54,326 nucleotides of DNA from Eubacteriales bacterium (lineage in GTDB: Bacteria > Bacillota > Clostridia > Oscillospirales > Oscillospiraceae), in assembly GCA_030533415.1 (NCBI GenBank), contig JAUNJE010000013.1:1-54326 (forward strand), given 5' to 3'. A model generated the notes under the pieces. The model was not told where the DNA came from and did no database searches. It worked only from the letters and a program-made list of their open reading frames with translations. Shown piece after piece: positions 7,116 to 17,023 of the stretch. How positions within the stretch are numbered: position 1 is the stretch's first letter; every line of letters starts with the position of its first letter. A program made the translations under genes and the position numbers.

Positions 7116-8978
7116 CTATTCCTGAGCAGCTTCCCACTGCTCCATAAGTTCCATCAGCGTCATCTCTGCGGTTTCCTTCTCCTCCAGCAGACGGGTCAGC
7201 TCCTGATAGTCGGCAGAAGCAGCTTCGATTTTCCCATCCAGGTCCGCAATGGCCTTTTCCTGCTTTTCGATCTCCCGCTCCAGCCTGCGGACCAGCTTTT
7301 CCGTATCCTTGGTGCCGCCCTTCGGGCGCTCCTTTTTGGGCTTTGGCGCAGCGGCAGCGGTAGGCTTGGCGGCAGCCTCATGCTCCAAAATGGAACGGTA
7401 TTTCTGATAGCCGCAGGGAAAATCCCGGATATGTCCGTCTTCCAGCAGCCAGATACGCTCGGCGAATTTCTCGATGAAATAGCGGTCATGGGAGACAAAC
7501 AGCAGCACGCCCTCAAATTCCTCAATGGCGGCCTCCACCCACTCCCGGGAGGCAATGTCCAGGTGGTTTGTCGGCTCGTCCAGGATCAGCAGGTTGATTT
7601 TCTCATCCATCAGCATGCACAGCCGCAGCCGGGACTGCTCCCCGCCGGAGAGGTTGCCCACAGTCTTAAACACATCCTCCCCCTGAAACAAGAAAGCGCC
7701 TAAGCGGTCCCTTGCCACCTGGGGGGTGCAATTTTTCTCATAGAGCATGGTGTCGTAGAGGCTGCGCTCCGGGTGGGCAAAGTGGATGATCTGGGGAAGA
7801 TAGCCCCATTTGACGGTGGGGCCAAACTGGATCTTTCCCTGGCAATCCTCATCACCCAACAGGCAGCGGATAAAGGTGGTCTTTCCCGTTCCGTTGTCCC
7901 CCAGCAGGGCAATCCGCTCGCCGCCCTCCACGTTCAGATTGACATCGGAGAAAAGGACGCGTTCCCCAAAGGCCTTGCTCACATTCTTCATTTTGAAAAC
8001 CACATCCCCGGAGAAGTCCTTTTCCCCGAAGGATGCCTTCATGGTCCGCTCCTTTTTGGGCTTCTCCGTCTTTCGGATGCGCTCCATCCGGTGCTGGATG
8101 GACATGGCCCGGCGGTAGAGGGTGCGGTTATTGATGCCCCAGCCCTTCATCCGCTCCACGGTATAGCCCAGCTGCTTTAATTTCGCCTGCTCCTGCTCGT
8201 ATTGCTTCAGCTGCAGGTCGAAACGGGCCTGCTTTTCATCCATATAGAAGGAGTAGTTGCCGGAATAAAACTCGGCGTGGCCCTCAGAAATCTCAATAAC
8301 CCTGTCCGCCACCTGGTCAATAAAGTAGCGGTCATGGGAGATGGCAAGGACGGTGCCCTTAAAGGCATTGATATATTGCTCCAGCCATTCCACACTGTTT
8401 AGGTCCAGGTGGTTGGTCGGCTCGTCCAGCAGCAAAATGTCCGTCTTTTCCAGCAGCAGCCGCGCCAGGTTCACCCGGGTCTTTTCGCCGCCGGACAGGC
8501 TGGAAAATTCCTGGGTGCGCTGTTCGGCGGTTATGCCCAGGCCGTTGCAGATCTTGTCCACGTCCACGTCCATGCCGTAGCCGCCGCCGGACTGGAACCG
8601 GTTTGCCAGGGCATCATATTCGCGCAGCTGCTCCGCGGTAGCGCCCCTGGCCATTTCCCCTTCCAGCAGCTCCATTTTCCGCTTGACCTTCATCAGATCC
8701 GCATAGGCGGAGCGAAGCACATCCTCCACGGTGTAACCCTGGGGGAATTTGGGGATCTGGGAAATCAGGCCCAAGCGTTTGTTGGGATTTACATAGACCT
8801 CTCCGTCGTCATAGTCCATCTGCCCGGTGAGGATATTGAACAGCGTGGTCTTGCCGCAGCCGTTTCGGCCCAGGATGGCGACACACTCCCCTTCCTGGAT
8901 CTCAAAACTCAATCCCTCCAGCAGATTTTCGCCGATGACAAAGAATTTTGTCAGATTTTTTACTTGTATATCAACCAT
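7116..8978 (-). CDS. ABC-F family ATPase, ribosome-associated
   Basis: 620 residues with two ABC domains and no membrane segment. First domain: Walker A GRNGCGKTT, signature LSGGEKTR, Walker B LLLDEPTNHLD. Second: Walker A GDNGTGKTT, signature LSGGEQSR, Walker B LILDEPTNHLD. The interdomain linker (about residues 240-330) is rich in Lys/Arg/Glu, as in the P-site tRNA interaction motif, and the C-terminus is a coiled coil (about 540-615). ABC-F proteins act on the ribosome in translation or antibiotic protection; which role applies cannot be told here. The start overlaps the end of rnmV by eight bases, with GGAGA inside rnmV serving as ribosome binding site. Confidence 0.92.
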   Translation of the reverse strand: MVDIQVKNLTKFFVIGENLLEGLSFEIQEGECVAILGRNGCGKTTLFNILTGQMDYDDGEVYVNPNKRLGLISQIPKFPQGYTVEDVLRSAYADLMKVKRKMELLEGEMARGATAEQLREYDALANRFQSGGGYGMDVDVDKICNGLGITAEQRTQEFSSLSGGEKTRVNLARLLLEKTDILLLDEPTNHLDLNSVEWLEQYINAFKGTVLAISHDRYFIDQVADRVIEISEGHAEFYSGNYSFYMDEKQARFDLQLKQYEQEQAKLKQLGYTVERMKGWGINNRTLYRRAMSIQHRMERIRKTEKPKKERTMKASFGEKDFSGDVVFKMKNVSKAFGERVLFSDVNLNVEGGERIALLGDNGTGKTTFIRCLLGDEDCQGKIQFGPTVKWGYLPQIIHFAHPERSLYDTMLYEKNCTPQVARDRLGAFLFQGEDVFKTVGNLSGGEQSRLRLCMLMDEKINLLILDEPTNHLDIASREWVEAAIEEFEGVLLFVSHDRYFIEKFAERIWLLEDGHIRDFPCGYQKYRSILEHEAAAKPTAAAAPKPKKERPKGGTKDTEKLVRRLEREIEKQEKAIADLDGKIEAASADYQELTRLLEEKETAEMTLMELMEQWEAAQE

Positions 8979-9570
8979 TGCGGTTCTCCATTGCTTTTAC
9001 GGTGGTGGTCAGTTCTTCCAGGGAATACAGTAAATTCAGCGCCTGGAGCAGGGCATTCGCGCTCATATGCTCCGGCAGGTTCAGTTTTTTCAATAGGGCC
9101 AGACGTCTTGCACCGACACCGGGGCCACCGGAAAGCCCCAGCTCCATCAGGTCCTGCTTGGTGATTCCGCAGGCCGGGGGCGCTTCCTCCCCCTCTATGG
9201 TGGCACCCGCGCGCCGCAGGGCCTCCAGGATGATTTCCCGGGACATGCCCTCGACCCCCAGCTTCCCTTCCTTCCCGGGGGCGGACTTCCGTTTTTCCTT
9301 GCCCGGGATGTCGGGAATATAGGCGTGCTTCAAAAATTTGCCCGGAATGGCGCTTTTGAGGTGGTTGCGGATCACAAAGCCCGCACCGTCGGAATCGGTA
9401 AAGACGATCAAGCCCCGCTTTTCCGCGACCCGGCGCAGCAGCGCCATCTGCTGCTTGTCCTTAAAAATCCCGAATCCGGAGGTTTCCAGAATGGGCGCGT
9501 CCACAATCTGGCTCAGAGTATTTTTGTCGTAACGGCCTTCCACCACAATGGCTTCCCTGATCTTAACCAT
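8971..9570 (-). CDS. rnmV: Ribonuclease M5, TOPRIM domain
   Basis: 199 residues. The TOPRIM core is clear: IREAIVVEGRYDKNTL carries the catalytic Glu and IVFTDSDGAGFVIRNHL the DxD pair. The C-terminal part (about 110-199) matches the RnmV-specific region that binds the 5S rRNA precursor with ribosomal protein L18. The enzyme trims 5S rRNA in Firmicutes. ATG 9570 has GGGGAGG upstream and sits inside the last codons of holA (8-base overlap); a longer frame to 9630 is less likely. Overlaps on both sides indicate a translationally coupled block holA-rnmV-ABC-F. Confidence 0.9.
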   Translation of the reverse strand: MVKIREAIVVEGRYDKNTLSQIVDAPILETSGFGIFKDKQQMALLRRVAEKRGLIVFTDSDGAGFVIRNHLKSAIPGKFLKHAYIPDIPGKEKRKSAPGKEGKLGVEGMSREIILEALRRAGATIEGEEAPPACGITKQDLMELGLSGGPGVGARRLALLKKLNLPEHMSANALLQALNLLYSLEELTTTVKAMENRNG

Positions 9571-10609
9571 TGCGTGCCTCCCCGGCAAGCCGCAGCAGCA
9601 GCATTTCCAGCAGCCGTTCACTGTCGTCAAAGGAGGTCTTCATCTGATAGTCCGTTTCCAGCACCAGTTCCGCCGCTTTTCGGCAAAATTCCGGGCGGAA
9701 CCGGCGGGCAGCCTCCATGGTCTTGCGGGCAGGATAGTCCGGTAGGCCGCAGAGCTTTTGCAGGTCCGAAGCGGTTTTCCCGTTGTCCAGAAGGGTCCGG
9801 GCCGCGCCAATGCGGCGGAAATGGCTCCCCACCGCTCCCAAAATGGCCAGCGGCTCCTGCTGCATTTTCAGCAGCTGCTGCAGCTTGCCCAGGGCCTCCC
9901 CATAACGGCCGGCGCTGAGCAGGTCCGTCATCTGAAAAACCACCGCGTCCAGCACCGGTTCGGTTACGGCGTCAATGTCCGTTTTGCGAATTTCCTCCGC
10001 ACCGGAGTAGGCGCAGATCTTTTCAATTTCCCCACTGAGGGCCGTCATGGTCCCCCCGGTGATGTCGATCAAATAAATACACAGGTCCGTAGAAATCCGC
10101 TTCCTGCGGGCGGCAAAATGCCGGGTCACCCAGGCCACCAGATCCCGCTGGTCCTGCCTGGCAAATTCCACCACGGTGCCGCTGCCCTCCACCGCCTCCC
10201 AAAGCTTTTTCAGTCTTTTGTCCGGCTTCCAGGGGGTGGTGAGGTAGGTAAACACCACCGTGCAGTATTCGGGAATGTCAGAAAGGATCTCCACCATTTT
10301 ATTCCGGTCGCCCTCATTCATTTTGAACAGGTCGATCTCATCCACCTGGACGAAGGTGTTTTCCGCCATCATCGGCAGGTTTTCCACCGCGTCGGCAAAG
10401 CCGCGAATATCAAAGGTCTCATTGTTGAGCCGGTGAAAATTAAACGATTCCGTCAAGGGGTCCAAAAGCTGCTTTTTCATCTGTCCCAAATAATGGTTCA
10501 GCAGGAAAGTCTCCTCCCCATGGAAAAAATACAGCCTGCCCAGGTTTTTGTTTTTCAGCGCCGTTTTCAGTTCCTGCAAAGCATTGCCGGGAGCGGCTTT
10601 TTTCGCCAT
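9563..10609 (-). CDS. holA: DNA polymerase III delta subunit
   Basis: 348 residues beginning with the HolA hallmark LGRLYFFHGEETFLLNHYL. An AAA+-like core lacking a normal Walker A, a lid region (RKRISTDLCIYLIDITGGTMTALSGEIEKI) and a C-terminal helical collar follow. The delta subunit opens the beta sliding clamp within the clamp-loader complex, which also contains the DnaX protein encoded at 24526 in this window. GGAGGTG precedes the ATG, and the gene begins five bases after the comEC stop. The comEC-holA order is common in Firmicutes. Confidence 0.92.
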   Translation of the reverse strand: MAKKAAPGNALQELKTALKNKNLGRLYFFHGEETFLLNHYLGQMKKQLLDPLTESFNFHRLNNETFDIRGFADAVENLPMMAENTFVQVDEIDLFKMNEGDRNKMVEILSDIPEYCTVVFTYLTTPWKPDKRLKKLWEAVEGSGTVVEFARQDQRDLVAWVTRHFAARRKRISTDLCIYLIDITGGTMTALSGEIEKICAYSGAEEIRKTDIDAVTEPVLDAVVFQMTDLLSAGRYGEALGKLQQLLKMQQEPLAILGAVGSHFRRIGAARTLLDNGKTASDLQKLCGLPDYPARKTMEAARRFRPEFCRKAAELVLETDYQMKTSFDDSERLLEMLLLRLAGEARNG

Positions 10610-10613
10610 AGGT

Positions 10614-12824
10614 TCACCTCCTGATCAGAATATCTCCGTTTTCATCCGTGCGGTATACGGTGCATCCAAAGTCACGTAAGCGCTGCAGCACCTCCGGGGC
10701 CGGATGGCCATAGGAATTCCCTTCGCCCACGGAAATGCACACGGTTTCCGGGCGGACCGCCTGAAGCAGCTCTTCACATGTGGCATTTTTGGAACCGTGA
10801 TGCCCCGCGATGAGAATGTCCACATCCGGGACAGCGGCATTGCGCAGAAGCATCCGCTCTCCAAAACCGCTGCGGTCCCCGGTTATGAGTATATCACATT
10901 TTTCCGTTTCAAACAAGACGCACAGGCTGTTTTCATTGCTGTTTCCGGGAAAAGTTGGGGCAAAAATGGTGATCGTGGTATCCCCATAGGTCAGGCACAG
11001 GTCGCTTCCAGCATATACCACTTCGCCGCCGGTGCATTCCGCCAGCCCGGCGGCCGGGGGCGGAAGAATCAGAAGATCGGTGTCCACACGGGTCAGCAGA
11101 TTTTCCACCGCTCCGGCATGGTCCCGGTCGCCGTGGGTTAAGATCAGGCCGTCCAGCCTGGCAATTCCCTGGCTCAGCAGGGCTTCGGCGGCAATATCGG
11201 CGGTTGTCCTGTCGCTGTCTCCGCCGCAGTCCACCATGTAGGTCCTGCCCCCGCTCTGGAGCAAAAGGCACTGGCCCTGTCCCACATCCAGTACCGTCAG
11301 ACGGGTGCTGTCCAGCATCGGCTCCGCCCAGGATGCCAGCAGGGCAGCGCACAGTCCCATCACGGCACAGCACGCCAGCAGCGCCGGTTTTCTCCTTTTG
11401 CCCAGGAAAAATACTCCCACAAGAAGGTACATAAAAACCAGCCACGCCACAATATAAGGACTGCGGGTGTACACTGCCGCCAGCGGAATACCCGCAAGCA
11501 TCTTTGCGGCCAGAAGCACGTACCGGATTGGAAAAGACACGATTCCGGCCAGCAGCACCGCCCCGGCGGGCCAAAGCAAATGCACCAGGCATACCGCTAT
11601 CAGACCGTAAAAGACAAAGCCGGTGACCCACAGTGTCAGAAGATTCGTCACTGCCCCCACCAGACTGACGGTCCCAAAGTACCAGGCACACAGGGGCGTT
11701 GTAAAAACCATAGCGCTTAAGCTAATGGATATCGGGCCTGCGAACCAGCCCATCCAAAAGGCCTGCTTTTCCCCGGCTTCTCCGCCCAGGGACAGCAGCC
11801 ACTTCCGGATACCGGGACCGAACAGCAGAATCCCCGCCACACTGGCCACGGAAAGCTGGAAACTGACCGAGGTGATGACCAGCGGATTCACCGCCAGCAT
11901 TACCAACGCGGCAAAGGCCAGAGCCGTCCCAGCGTCATACTCCCTGTCAAACAGCATGGCCAGCAGCATCAGTCCCGACATGATACAGGCCCTGGTGACG
12001 GAGGGCGTAAACCCAGCAACCGCCGCAAACAGCAAAAGCGCCGGGAATCCCAAAAGTGCCGTCAAAACCCGCTTTCGCAGTGTGACCGCGCCGAGCAGCG
12101 TGAACAGAATCGAAACATGCAGCCCGGAAACCGCCACCACATGGCGGATGCCGCTGAGCTTCAAAGCCGTATCTGTTTCATACCCCAAGTCGTTGGTATC
12201 CCCCAACAGCAGAGCCTTGGCAAAAGAATAGGTATCCGCCGGAAAACAGGACTCAAGGATTTTTTTGATTTCCCGCCGCAGTTTTGCGGGAATGTCCCGC
12301 CATGTGGCGGGGGTATGGGACACCGTTATTCCGTCGGTTTGGTAGGCCAAAAGGAAAATGCCCTTGCCCTGGTGGTAGGTCGCCTCCTCCGCGCCGTCCG
12401 GGGTGGTGATGCGGAAGCGGAAATTCCCCTGAACCACATCCCCCGGCTCCAGGGCATCGTTGCCATCCAGATAGGCACGCACCTGGAAGCTTTTTCCATC
12501 CAGGATAACCGTACCGTCCACGCCTGTCCCATAGGCCGTCTCATAGCTGTAATCCGTCACCCGGATGGACACATTCCGCGTCAGGGCATCCATGTCCACC
12601 GCCGTATTGAGAGAAAGGACATAATACAGGAAAAACCAGCCAAAACCCATGGCAAAGCCAAAAAAGACCGCGGCGGCCCTTGGTTTTCGGGCAAAAAGCG
12701 CCGCTCCGGTCCCCAGAACGGCTGCACACAGGGCCGCAAGCAGCAGCATTTCCTTTGGCAGCACATAGGCGCACAGCCCGCAGGCCGCGCCAAAGCCGAG
12801 GGTGAACCACATGAGTTTTCGCAT
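10614..12824 (-). CDS. comEC: ComEC/Rec2 competence DNA-channel protein
   Basis: 736 residues. Three N-terminal membrane helices are followed by a periplasmic domain (about 90-200), the Competence membrane domain (GIRHVVAVSGLHVSILF, about 225-480), and a C-terminal metallo-beta-lactamase domain starting LTVLDVGQGQCLLLQSG with the metal motif THGDRDHAG and AGHHGSKNA. Length and domain order are those of full-length ComEC. The family forms the inner-membrane channel for transforming single-stranded DNA. GGAGG precedes the ATG. No other competence gene is in the window. Confidence 0.93.
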   Translation of the reverse strand: MRKLMWFTLGFGAACGLCAYVLPKEMLLLAALCAAVLGTGAALFARKPRAAAVFFGFAMGFGWFFLYYVLSLNTAVDMDALTRNVSIRVTDYSYETAYGTGVDGTVILDGKSFQVRAYLDGNDALEPGDVVQGNFRFRITTPDGAEEATYHQGKGIFLLAYQTDGITVSHTPATWRDIPAKLRREIKKILESCFPADTYSFAKALLLGDTNDLGYETDTALKLSGIRHVVAVSGLHVSILFTLLGAVTLRKRVLTALLGFPALLLFAAVAGFTPSVTRACIMSGLMLLAMLFDREYDAGTALAFAALVMLAVNPLVITSVSFQLSVASVAGILLFGPGIRKWLLSLGGEAGEKQAFWMGWFAGPISISLSAMVFTTPLCAWYFGTVSLVGAVTNLLTLWVTGFVFYGLIAVCLVHLLWPAGAVLLAGIVSFPIRYVLLAAKMLAGIPLAAVYTRSPYIVAWLVFMYLLVGVFFLGKRRKPALLACCAVMGLCAALLASWAEPMLDSTRLTVLDVGQGQCLLLQSGGRTYMVDCGGDSDRTTADIAAEALLSQGIARLDGLILTHGDRDHAGAVENLLTRVDTDLLILPPPAAGLAECTGGEVVYAGSDLCLTYGDTTITIFAPTFPGNSNENSLCVLFETEKCDILITGDRSGFGERMLLRNAAVPDVDILIAGHHGSKNATCEELLQAVRPETVCISVGEGNSYGHPAPEVLQRLRDFGCTVYRTDENGDILIRR

Positions 12825-12864
12825 TGCCGCAGCCTCCTTTCATGGGACAAGCTTCAAATGCGCA

Positions 12865-12894
12865 AAGGGCGCCGCCTATTGCAGCAGCGCCCTT
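12865..12894 (-). terminator. Probable alaS terminator
   Basis: AAGGGCGC (12865-12872) pairs with GCGCCCTT (12887-12894) a few bases past the alaS stop. The run after the stem is not very T-rich, so efficiency is uncertain. Confidence 0.6.
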
Positions 12895-12899
12895 CCCTA

Positions 12900-15539
12900 T
12901 TAGCGAATTTTGGATGCCACGAAATCATCCACCATGGCCAGTGCATTGTCAATCTTATTGACATCCTTGCCGCCGCCCATGGCGGAATCGGGCTTGCCGC
13001 CGCCGCTGCCGCCGCAGGTGGTGCACACCAGCTTCACCAGCTCGCCGGCCTTGATGCCGCCGGCAACGGCATCCTTGCCGCAGACCGCCAGGAAGGTGGG
13101 CTTGTCGCCGTTGACGGCAGCCAGAACCGCCACGACCTTGGGGTCCTTCTCCCGCAGCATGTCGCCCATCTGGCGCAGTTTCCCCGCGTCGGCGTTGGGA
13201 ATGGTGACGGTCAGCACCTTCAAGCCGCCCACGTTGTGAGACGCGAACAAGAAACGCTCCACCTCGCCGGAGGCTTCCTTGGCCTGATAACGCTCAATGG
13301 CCCGCTTCAGTTCCTTCACCTCGTCCAGCTGCATTTGGATCCGGGCCGCCAGTTCCGCAGGCTTGGCCTTCAGCTTTACAGCCGCGTCAAACAGCATCTG
13401 CTGGCTCTTTTCCATTTTCTTCAGGCATTCCTTGCCGGTGATGGCCTCAATGCGGCGGACGCCGGAGGCAACGGAGCCTTCTCCCACCAGCTCAAAGGGG
13501 CCGACCTTGGCGGTATTGTCCAAGTGAGTGCCACCGCAAAGCTCGATGGAGTAATTGCCCATGTTGACCACACGGACGGTATCCCCGTACTTTTCGCTGA
13601 ACAAGGCAGTGGCGCCCATAGCCTTGGCCTCATCAATGCCCATTTCCTTCGTCTCAATGGGATAGCCCTCCAGAACGGCATTCTGGACAATGGAATTGAC
13701 CTTCGCCAGCTCCTCGGCGGTCATGGCGGAATAGTGGGTGAAGTCAAAGCGCAGATGGTCAGGCTCCACATAAGAACCGGCCTGGTGTACATGGTCGCCC
13801 AGAACACTTCTCAGGGCCTTCTGCAGCAGGTGGGTGGCGGAGTGGGCACGCATGATGGCCTTGCGGCGGTCCACATCGATGGCGGCACAGACCGTATCGT
13901 CCACCTTGATGGAGCCGCTGACCATCTTGCCATAGTGCAGGTACTTGCCGCCCTTATCCTTCTGGACATTGGTGACCTGGAAGCGGCTGTTGCCAACCAA
14001 AATCACACCGTGATCCGCAACCTGGCCGCCCATTTCCGCATAGAAGGGGGTCTGATCCAGCACGATAATGCCGCTCTCACCGCCGGCGATGGTGCCGGCA
14101 ACCTCTTCCCCAACGCAGACCGCCAGGACCCTGGCCTCACAATTGTTCTGGGTATAGCCGACAAAGGTGGTGGGCGTGTTGTCCAGTCCCAGATCGATAC
14201 CCGCCCAGGCCAGGTCCCCCAGGGCCTTGCGGGCTTCCCGGGCGCGGGCCTTCTGCTCCTGCATCAGCTTGGCAAACGCCACCTGATCCAGGGTCATATC
14301 CTCATCGGCCACCATTTCCAACGTCAGGTCAATGGGGAAACCGTAGGTATCGTAAAGCTTAAAGGCGTCGGCCCCGGAGAATTCGGTCTCCCCCTTGGCC
14401 TTGTGCTCCGCCAACATATTGGCGAAGATGCTCATGCCGCCATCAATGGTGCGGGCAAAGTTCTCTTCCTCCACCTTGACCACCTTGGTGATATAGCCGC
14501 AGCGCTCCCGCAGGTAGGTATAGTGCACCTCATTTTCCTGGACGACGGTCTCCACAACCTTATACAGGAAGGGGGTGTTGACGCCCAAGAGCTTGCCGTG
14601 ACGGGCGGCCCGGCGCAGCAGGCGGCGCAGCACATAGCCCCGTCCCTCATTGCTGGGCAGGACGCCGTCGGCAATCATGAAGGTGGATGCCCGGATATGG
14701 TCGGTGATGACCCGAAGGCTGACATCCATTTTCACGCTCTGGCCATAGGAGGCACCGGTCAGCTCCGTGACCTTGTTGGTGATGTTCATGACAGTGTCCA
14801 CATCAAACAGGGAGTTGACGTCCTGGCACACCACGGCCAGACGCTCCAGACCCATACCGGTGTCGATATTCTTCTGTGCCAGTTCAGTATAGTTGCCGTT
14901 GCCATCATTGTCAAACTGGGAGAAAACGTTGTTCCAGACCTCCATATAGCGGTCGCAGTCACAGCCCACGGTGCAGCCGGGCTTGCCGCAGCCGTACTTT
15001 TCCCCCCGGTCATAATAGATCTCGGAGCAGGGGCCGCAGGGACCGGAGCCATGCTCCCAGAAGTTGTCGGATTTGCCGAAGCGGAAGATCCGGTCCGCGG
15101 GAACGCCAACTTCTTTGTTCCAGATTTCAAAGGCCTCGTCGTCATTTTCATAGATGGAGGGGTACAGCCGGTTCTCATCCAGCCCCACCACCTTGGTCAG
15201 AAATTCCCAGCTCCAGCAAATCGCCTCGTGCTTGAAGTAATCGCCAAAGGAGAAGTTGCCCAGCATCTCAAAATAGGTGCCATGGCGGGCGGTTTTGCCG
15301 ATGTTTTCAATATCGCCGGTGCGGATGCACTTCTGGCAGGTGCAGACCCGGTGGCGGGGCGGCTCCACCTCGCCTTTGAAATAGGGCTTCATGGGCGCCA
15401 TGCCGGAGTTGATCAGAAGCAGCGACGCGTCATTTTGGGGAATCAGGGAAAAGCTGGGCAGGCGCAGATGGCCCTTGCTCTCAAAAAAGGACAGGAACAT
15501 CTCCCGCAGTTCGTTTACACCATAGGGCTTGGGATTCAT
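12900..15539 (-). CDS. alaS: Alanyl-tRNA synthetase
   Basis: 879 residues, full length for the family. The catalytic domain begins NELREMFLSFFESKGHLRLPS. The editing domain carries HSATHLLQKALR (HxxxH) and IELCGGTHLDNT, the zinc ligands that clear mischarged Ser/Gly. The C-terminal C-Ala domain has the Gly-rich GGSGGGKPDSAMGGG loop. ATG 15539 follows GGAGGTA; a longer frame to 15596 would run into the leader terminator. Expression is controlled by a T-box leader directly upstream, so the gene responds to uncharged tRNA-Ala. Confidence 0.97.
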   Translation of the reverse strand: MNPKPYGVNELREMFLSFFESKGHLRLPSFSLIPQNDASLLLINSGMAPMKPYFKGEVEPPRHRVCTCQKCIRTGDIENIGKTARHGTYFEMLGNFSFGDYFKHEAICWSWEFLTKVVGLDENRLYPSIYENDDEAFEIWNKEVGVPADRIFRFGKSDNFWEHGSGPCGPCSEIYYDRGEKYGCGKPGCTVGCDCDRYMEVWNNVFSQFDNDGNGNYTELAQKNIDTGMGLERLAVVCQDVNSLFDVDTVMNITNKVTELTGASYGQSVKMDVSLRVITDHIRASTFMIADGVLPSNEGRGYVLRRLLRRAARHGKLLGVNTPFLYKVVETVVQENEVHYTYLRERCGYITKVVKVEEENFARTIDGGMSIFANMLAEHKAKGETEFSGADAFKLYDTYGFPIDLTLEMVADEDMTLDQVAFAKLMQEQKARAREARKALGDLAWAGIDLGLDNTPTTFVGYTQNNCEARVLAVCVGEEVAGTIAGGESGIIVLDQTPFYAEMGGQVADHGVILVGNSRFQVTNVQKDKGGKYLHYGKMVSGSIKVDDTVCAAIDVDRRKAIMRAHSATHLLQKALRSVLGDHVHQAGSYVEPDHLRFDFTHYSAMTAEELAKVNSIVQNAVLEGYPIETKEMGIDEAKAMGATALFSEKYGDTVRVVNMGNYSIELCGGTHLDNTAKVGPFELVGEGSVASGVRRIEAITGKECLKKMEKSQQMLFDAAVKLKAKPAELAARIQMQLDEVKELKRAIERYQAKEASGEVERFLFASHNVGGLKVLTVTIPNADAGKLRQMGDMLREKDPKVVAVLAAVNGDKPTFLAVCGKDAVAGGIKAGELVKLVCTTCGGSGGGKPDSAMGGGKDVNKIDNALAMVDDFVASKIR

Positions 15540-15569
15540 TGGACTATACCTCCATTTATTGTTTACAAA

Positions 15570-15802
15570 GCAGAAAATAAACCCCGCCCCCGGCAATAGG
15601 GGCGAGGTGAATATACTCGCGGTACCACCCTAATTCGCCTGCATGGCAGGCATCTTAGATGCCCTGTAACGGGAGCACCCGTCCCGGTCCTCCCGGGCGA
15701 CGCAGGAAGTGGCTTGCAGGCAGAAAGTCAAGGGCTTACACCATTTCCCTCTCGCTGAAGAAATTCATGCTCTGCTTGGTTTCCGCAAGGTCTTTGCATA
15801 TC
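15570..15802 (-). promoter_or_regulatory. T-box riboswitch leader of alaS
   Basis: Read on the minus strand, the leader contains the invariant T-box AGGGTGGTACCGCG (15631-15618), which in the family pairs with the tRNA acceptor end. The Stem I landmarks GCGAGAGGG and GGTGTAAGCCC lie upstream, around 15730-15760. After the T-box a terminator is visible: CCTCGCCCC (15607-15599) pairs with GGGGCGGGG (15590-15582), followed by a T-rich tract. Binding of uncharged tRNA-Ala should favour the antiterminator. I did not assign the specifier codon with confidence. Confidence 0.93.
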
Positions 15803-15808
15803 CACTGT

Positions 15809-15836
15809 ATTTTACCACAAACGGGGAAATTGTCAA
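15809..15836 (-). promoter_or_regulatory. Promoter of the alaS T-box transcript
   Basis: TTGACA (15836-15831), a 16-base spacer and TAAAAT (15814-15809) on the minus strand. The -35 box overlaps the final codons of the phosphatase gene. Confidence 0.8.
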
Positions 15837-16963
15837 TGGCTTTTCCCGGAAAAACCGCAAAAACTTCCGTCATTCACAAACACATATCTGCCGCTGTATT
15901 TTCCGACGATGCCCCCGCGCTTGACCAGGATGCCGTCCTGCGCTGTTTCGCAGTAGGATAAGATCTCCCCTTCCTCCACCGGCAAGCCATATGTGGTAAA
16001 ATCCCGGCTATATTTTTTCCCTTTATAGGGATATATGGCTTCATTCGCAATTTCCATCTCCCGGTTCAGAGAGGGAAAATAGCATTTACTTGCCGTTTCC
16101 CCTTCTTCCACCACTTCAAGAAGCGTATCCGGAAAAATCAGCGACAACGGCTCCCGGGTTTCCTTTTGCGCATCCAGTGCCTTTATCTGCGGCAAATCAT
16201 CATAATACCCCGCCTGTATCCCGCCGTCTTTCAGAATCAGGTAGTTGATCTGCCCCCAGTCCTTCATGCTGTTGCCGCCGTCAATGCTGATGACTTTGGT
16301 AGCGCTGTTAAAATACGCATTGACATTGATGACCGCACCGCTGTAATTGCTGGCTGGCCAGTGGCCTACAATGACCATTTTCTCAAAAGGAACTGTCTGC
16401 TTTCCGAAGGACGGAGCGGTCAGGCAGTAATCCCGGTCCTGCTCCTCCAGGCTTCCAGGCTTGATTCCCGCATGTACAAAGGTTGCCAGCCCGCTGTCCA
16501 GGATGTGGGGCAGCCGGTCTAAAAACCGGATTTCCTCTGCAAAACGCTCCCTGATCTCCGCTTTCAGTGCTTTCACATCCTCCAAAGTGTCATACGGCAT
16601 ATGGAGCTGCCCGGCCATTTCCATAATGACACTGCTGTGCCTGGAATGGAGATACCAATGCACATCCTCGTCAGAAACCTCGCCGGAATACCACTCCGAA
16701 AAAATCACGTCATTGTTTCCGGCGACCATATACAAATTGCCCGCCCTGCTGCAGTTCATTACGGCTTTCAGCAGTTCCAGGGAATGCTCCCCCTTTTCCA
16801 GAATATCTCCGACAATGACAAGCGCATCCTTTTGTGTAAAGCCGACTTTGTTCAAAACTCCATAAAATCCACAGCAGTCTCCATGTAAGTCACTGATCAC
16901 GATTACCCTGTCATACCGGTTCAGCTCAGCATATTGAACAACGGCCTTCTGCCCAGGCGCCAT
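15833..16963 (-). CDS. PPP-type metallophosphoesterase
   Basis: 376 residues. The calcineurin-like core shows the metal motifs in order: ISDLHGD (about residue 25), VIVGDILEKG, MVAGNND (an unusual GNND in place of the GNHE of classical PPP phosphatases), TFVHAGI and MVIVGHWPASN. The C-terminal 100 residues are not recognised; a short beta-rich KOW-like end (GGIVGKYSGRYVFVND) is visible. ATG 16963 is supported by GGAGG; an upstream TTG at 17020 is possible. The substrate may be protein phosphate or a nucleotide. It lies 60 bases after the PaaK-like gene on the same strand. Confidence 0.82.
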   Translation of the reverse strand: MAPGQKAVVQYAELNRYDRVIVISDLHGDCCGFYGVLNKVGFTQKDALVIVGDILEKGEHSLELLKAVMNCSRAGNLYMVAGNNDVIFSEWYSGEVSDEDVHWYLHSRHSSVIMEMAGQLHMPYDTLEDVKALKAEIRERFAEEIRFLDRLPHILDSGLATFVHAGIKPGSLEEQDRDYCLTAPSFGKQTVPFEKMVIVGHWPASNYSGAVINVNAYFNSATKVISIDGGNSMKDWGQINYLILKDGGIQAGYYDDLPQIKALDAQKETREPLSLIFPDTLLEVVEEGETASKCYFPSLNREMEIANEAIYPYKGKKYSRDFTTYGLPVEEGEILSYCETAQDGILVKRGGIVGKYSGRYVFVNDGSFCGFSGKSH

Positions 16964-17023
16964 CGGCTTGTACCTCCACTTTTTCGCATCTTTCCCCGGC
17001 GCGGGTTGGAAAACGGCCAACCA

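Noticed and set aside
12117-15599. Open frame of 1160 codons on the plus strand opposite alaS
   Set aside because: It is antisense to a complete alaS, has Gly/His/Gln-rich composition without any domain, and no ribosome binding site. It arises from the codon bias of a GC-rich gene.
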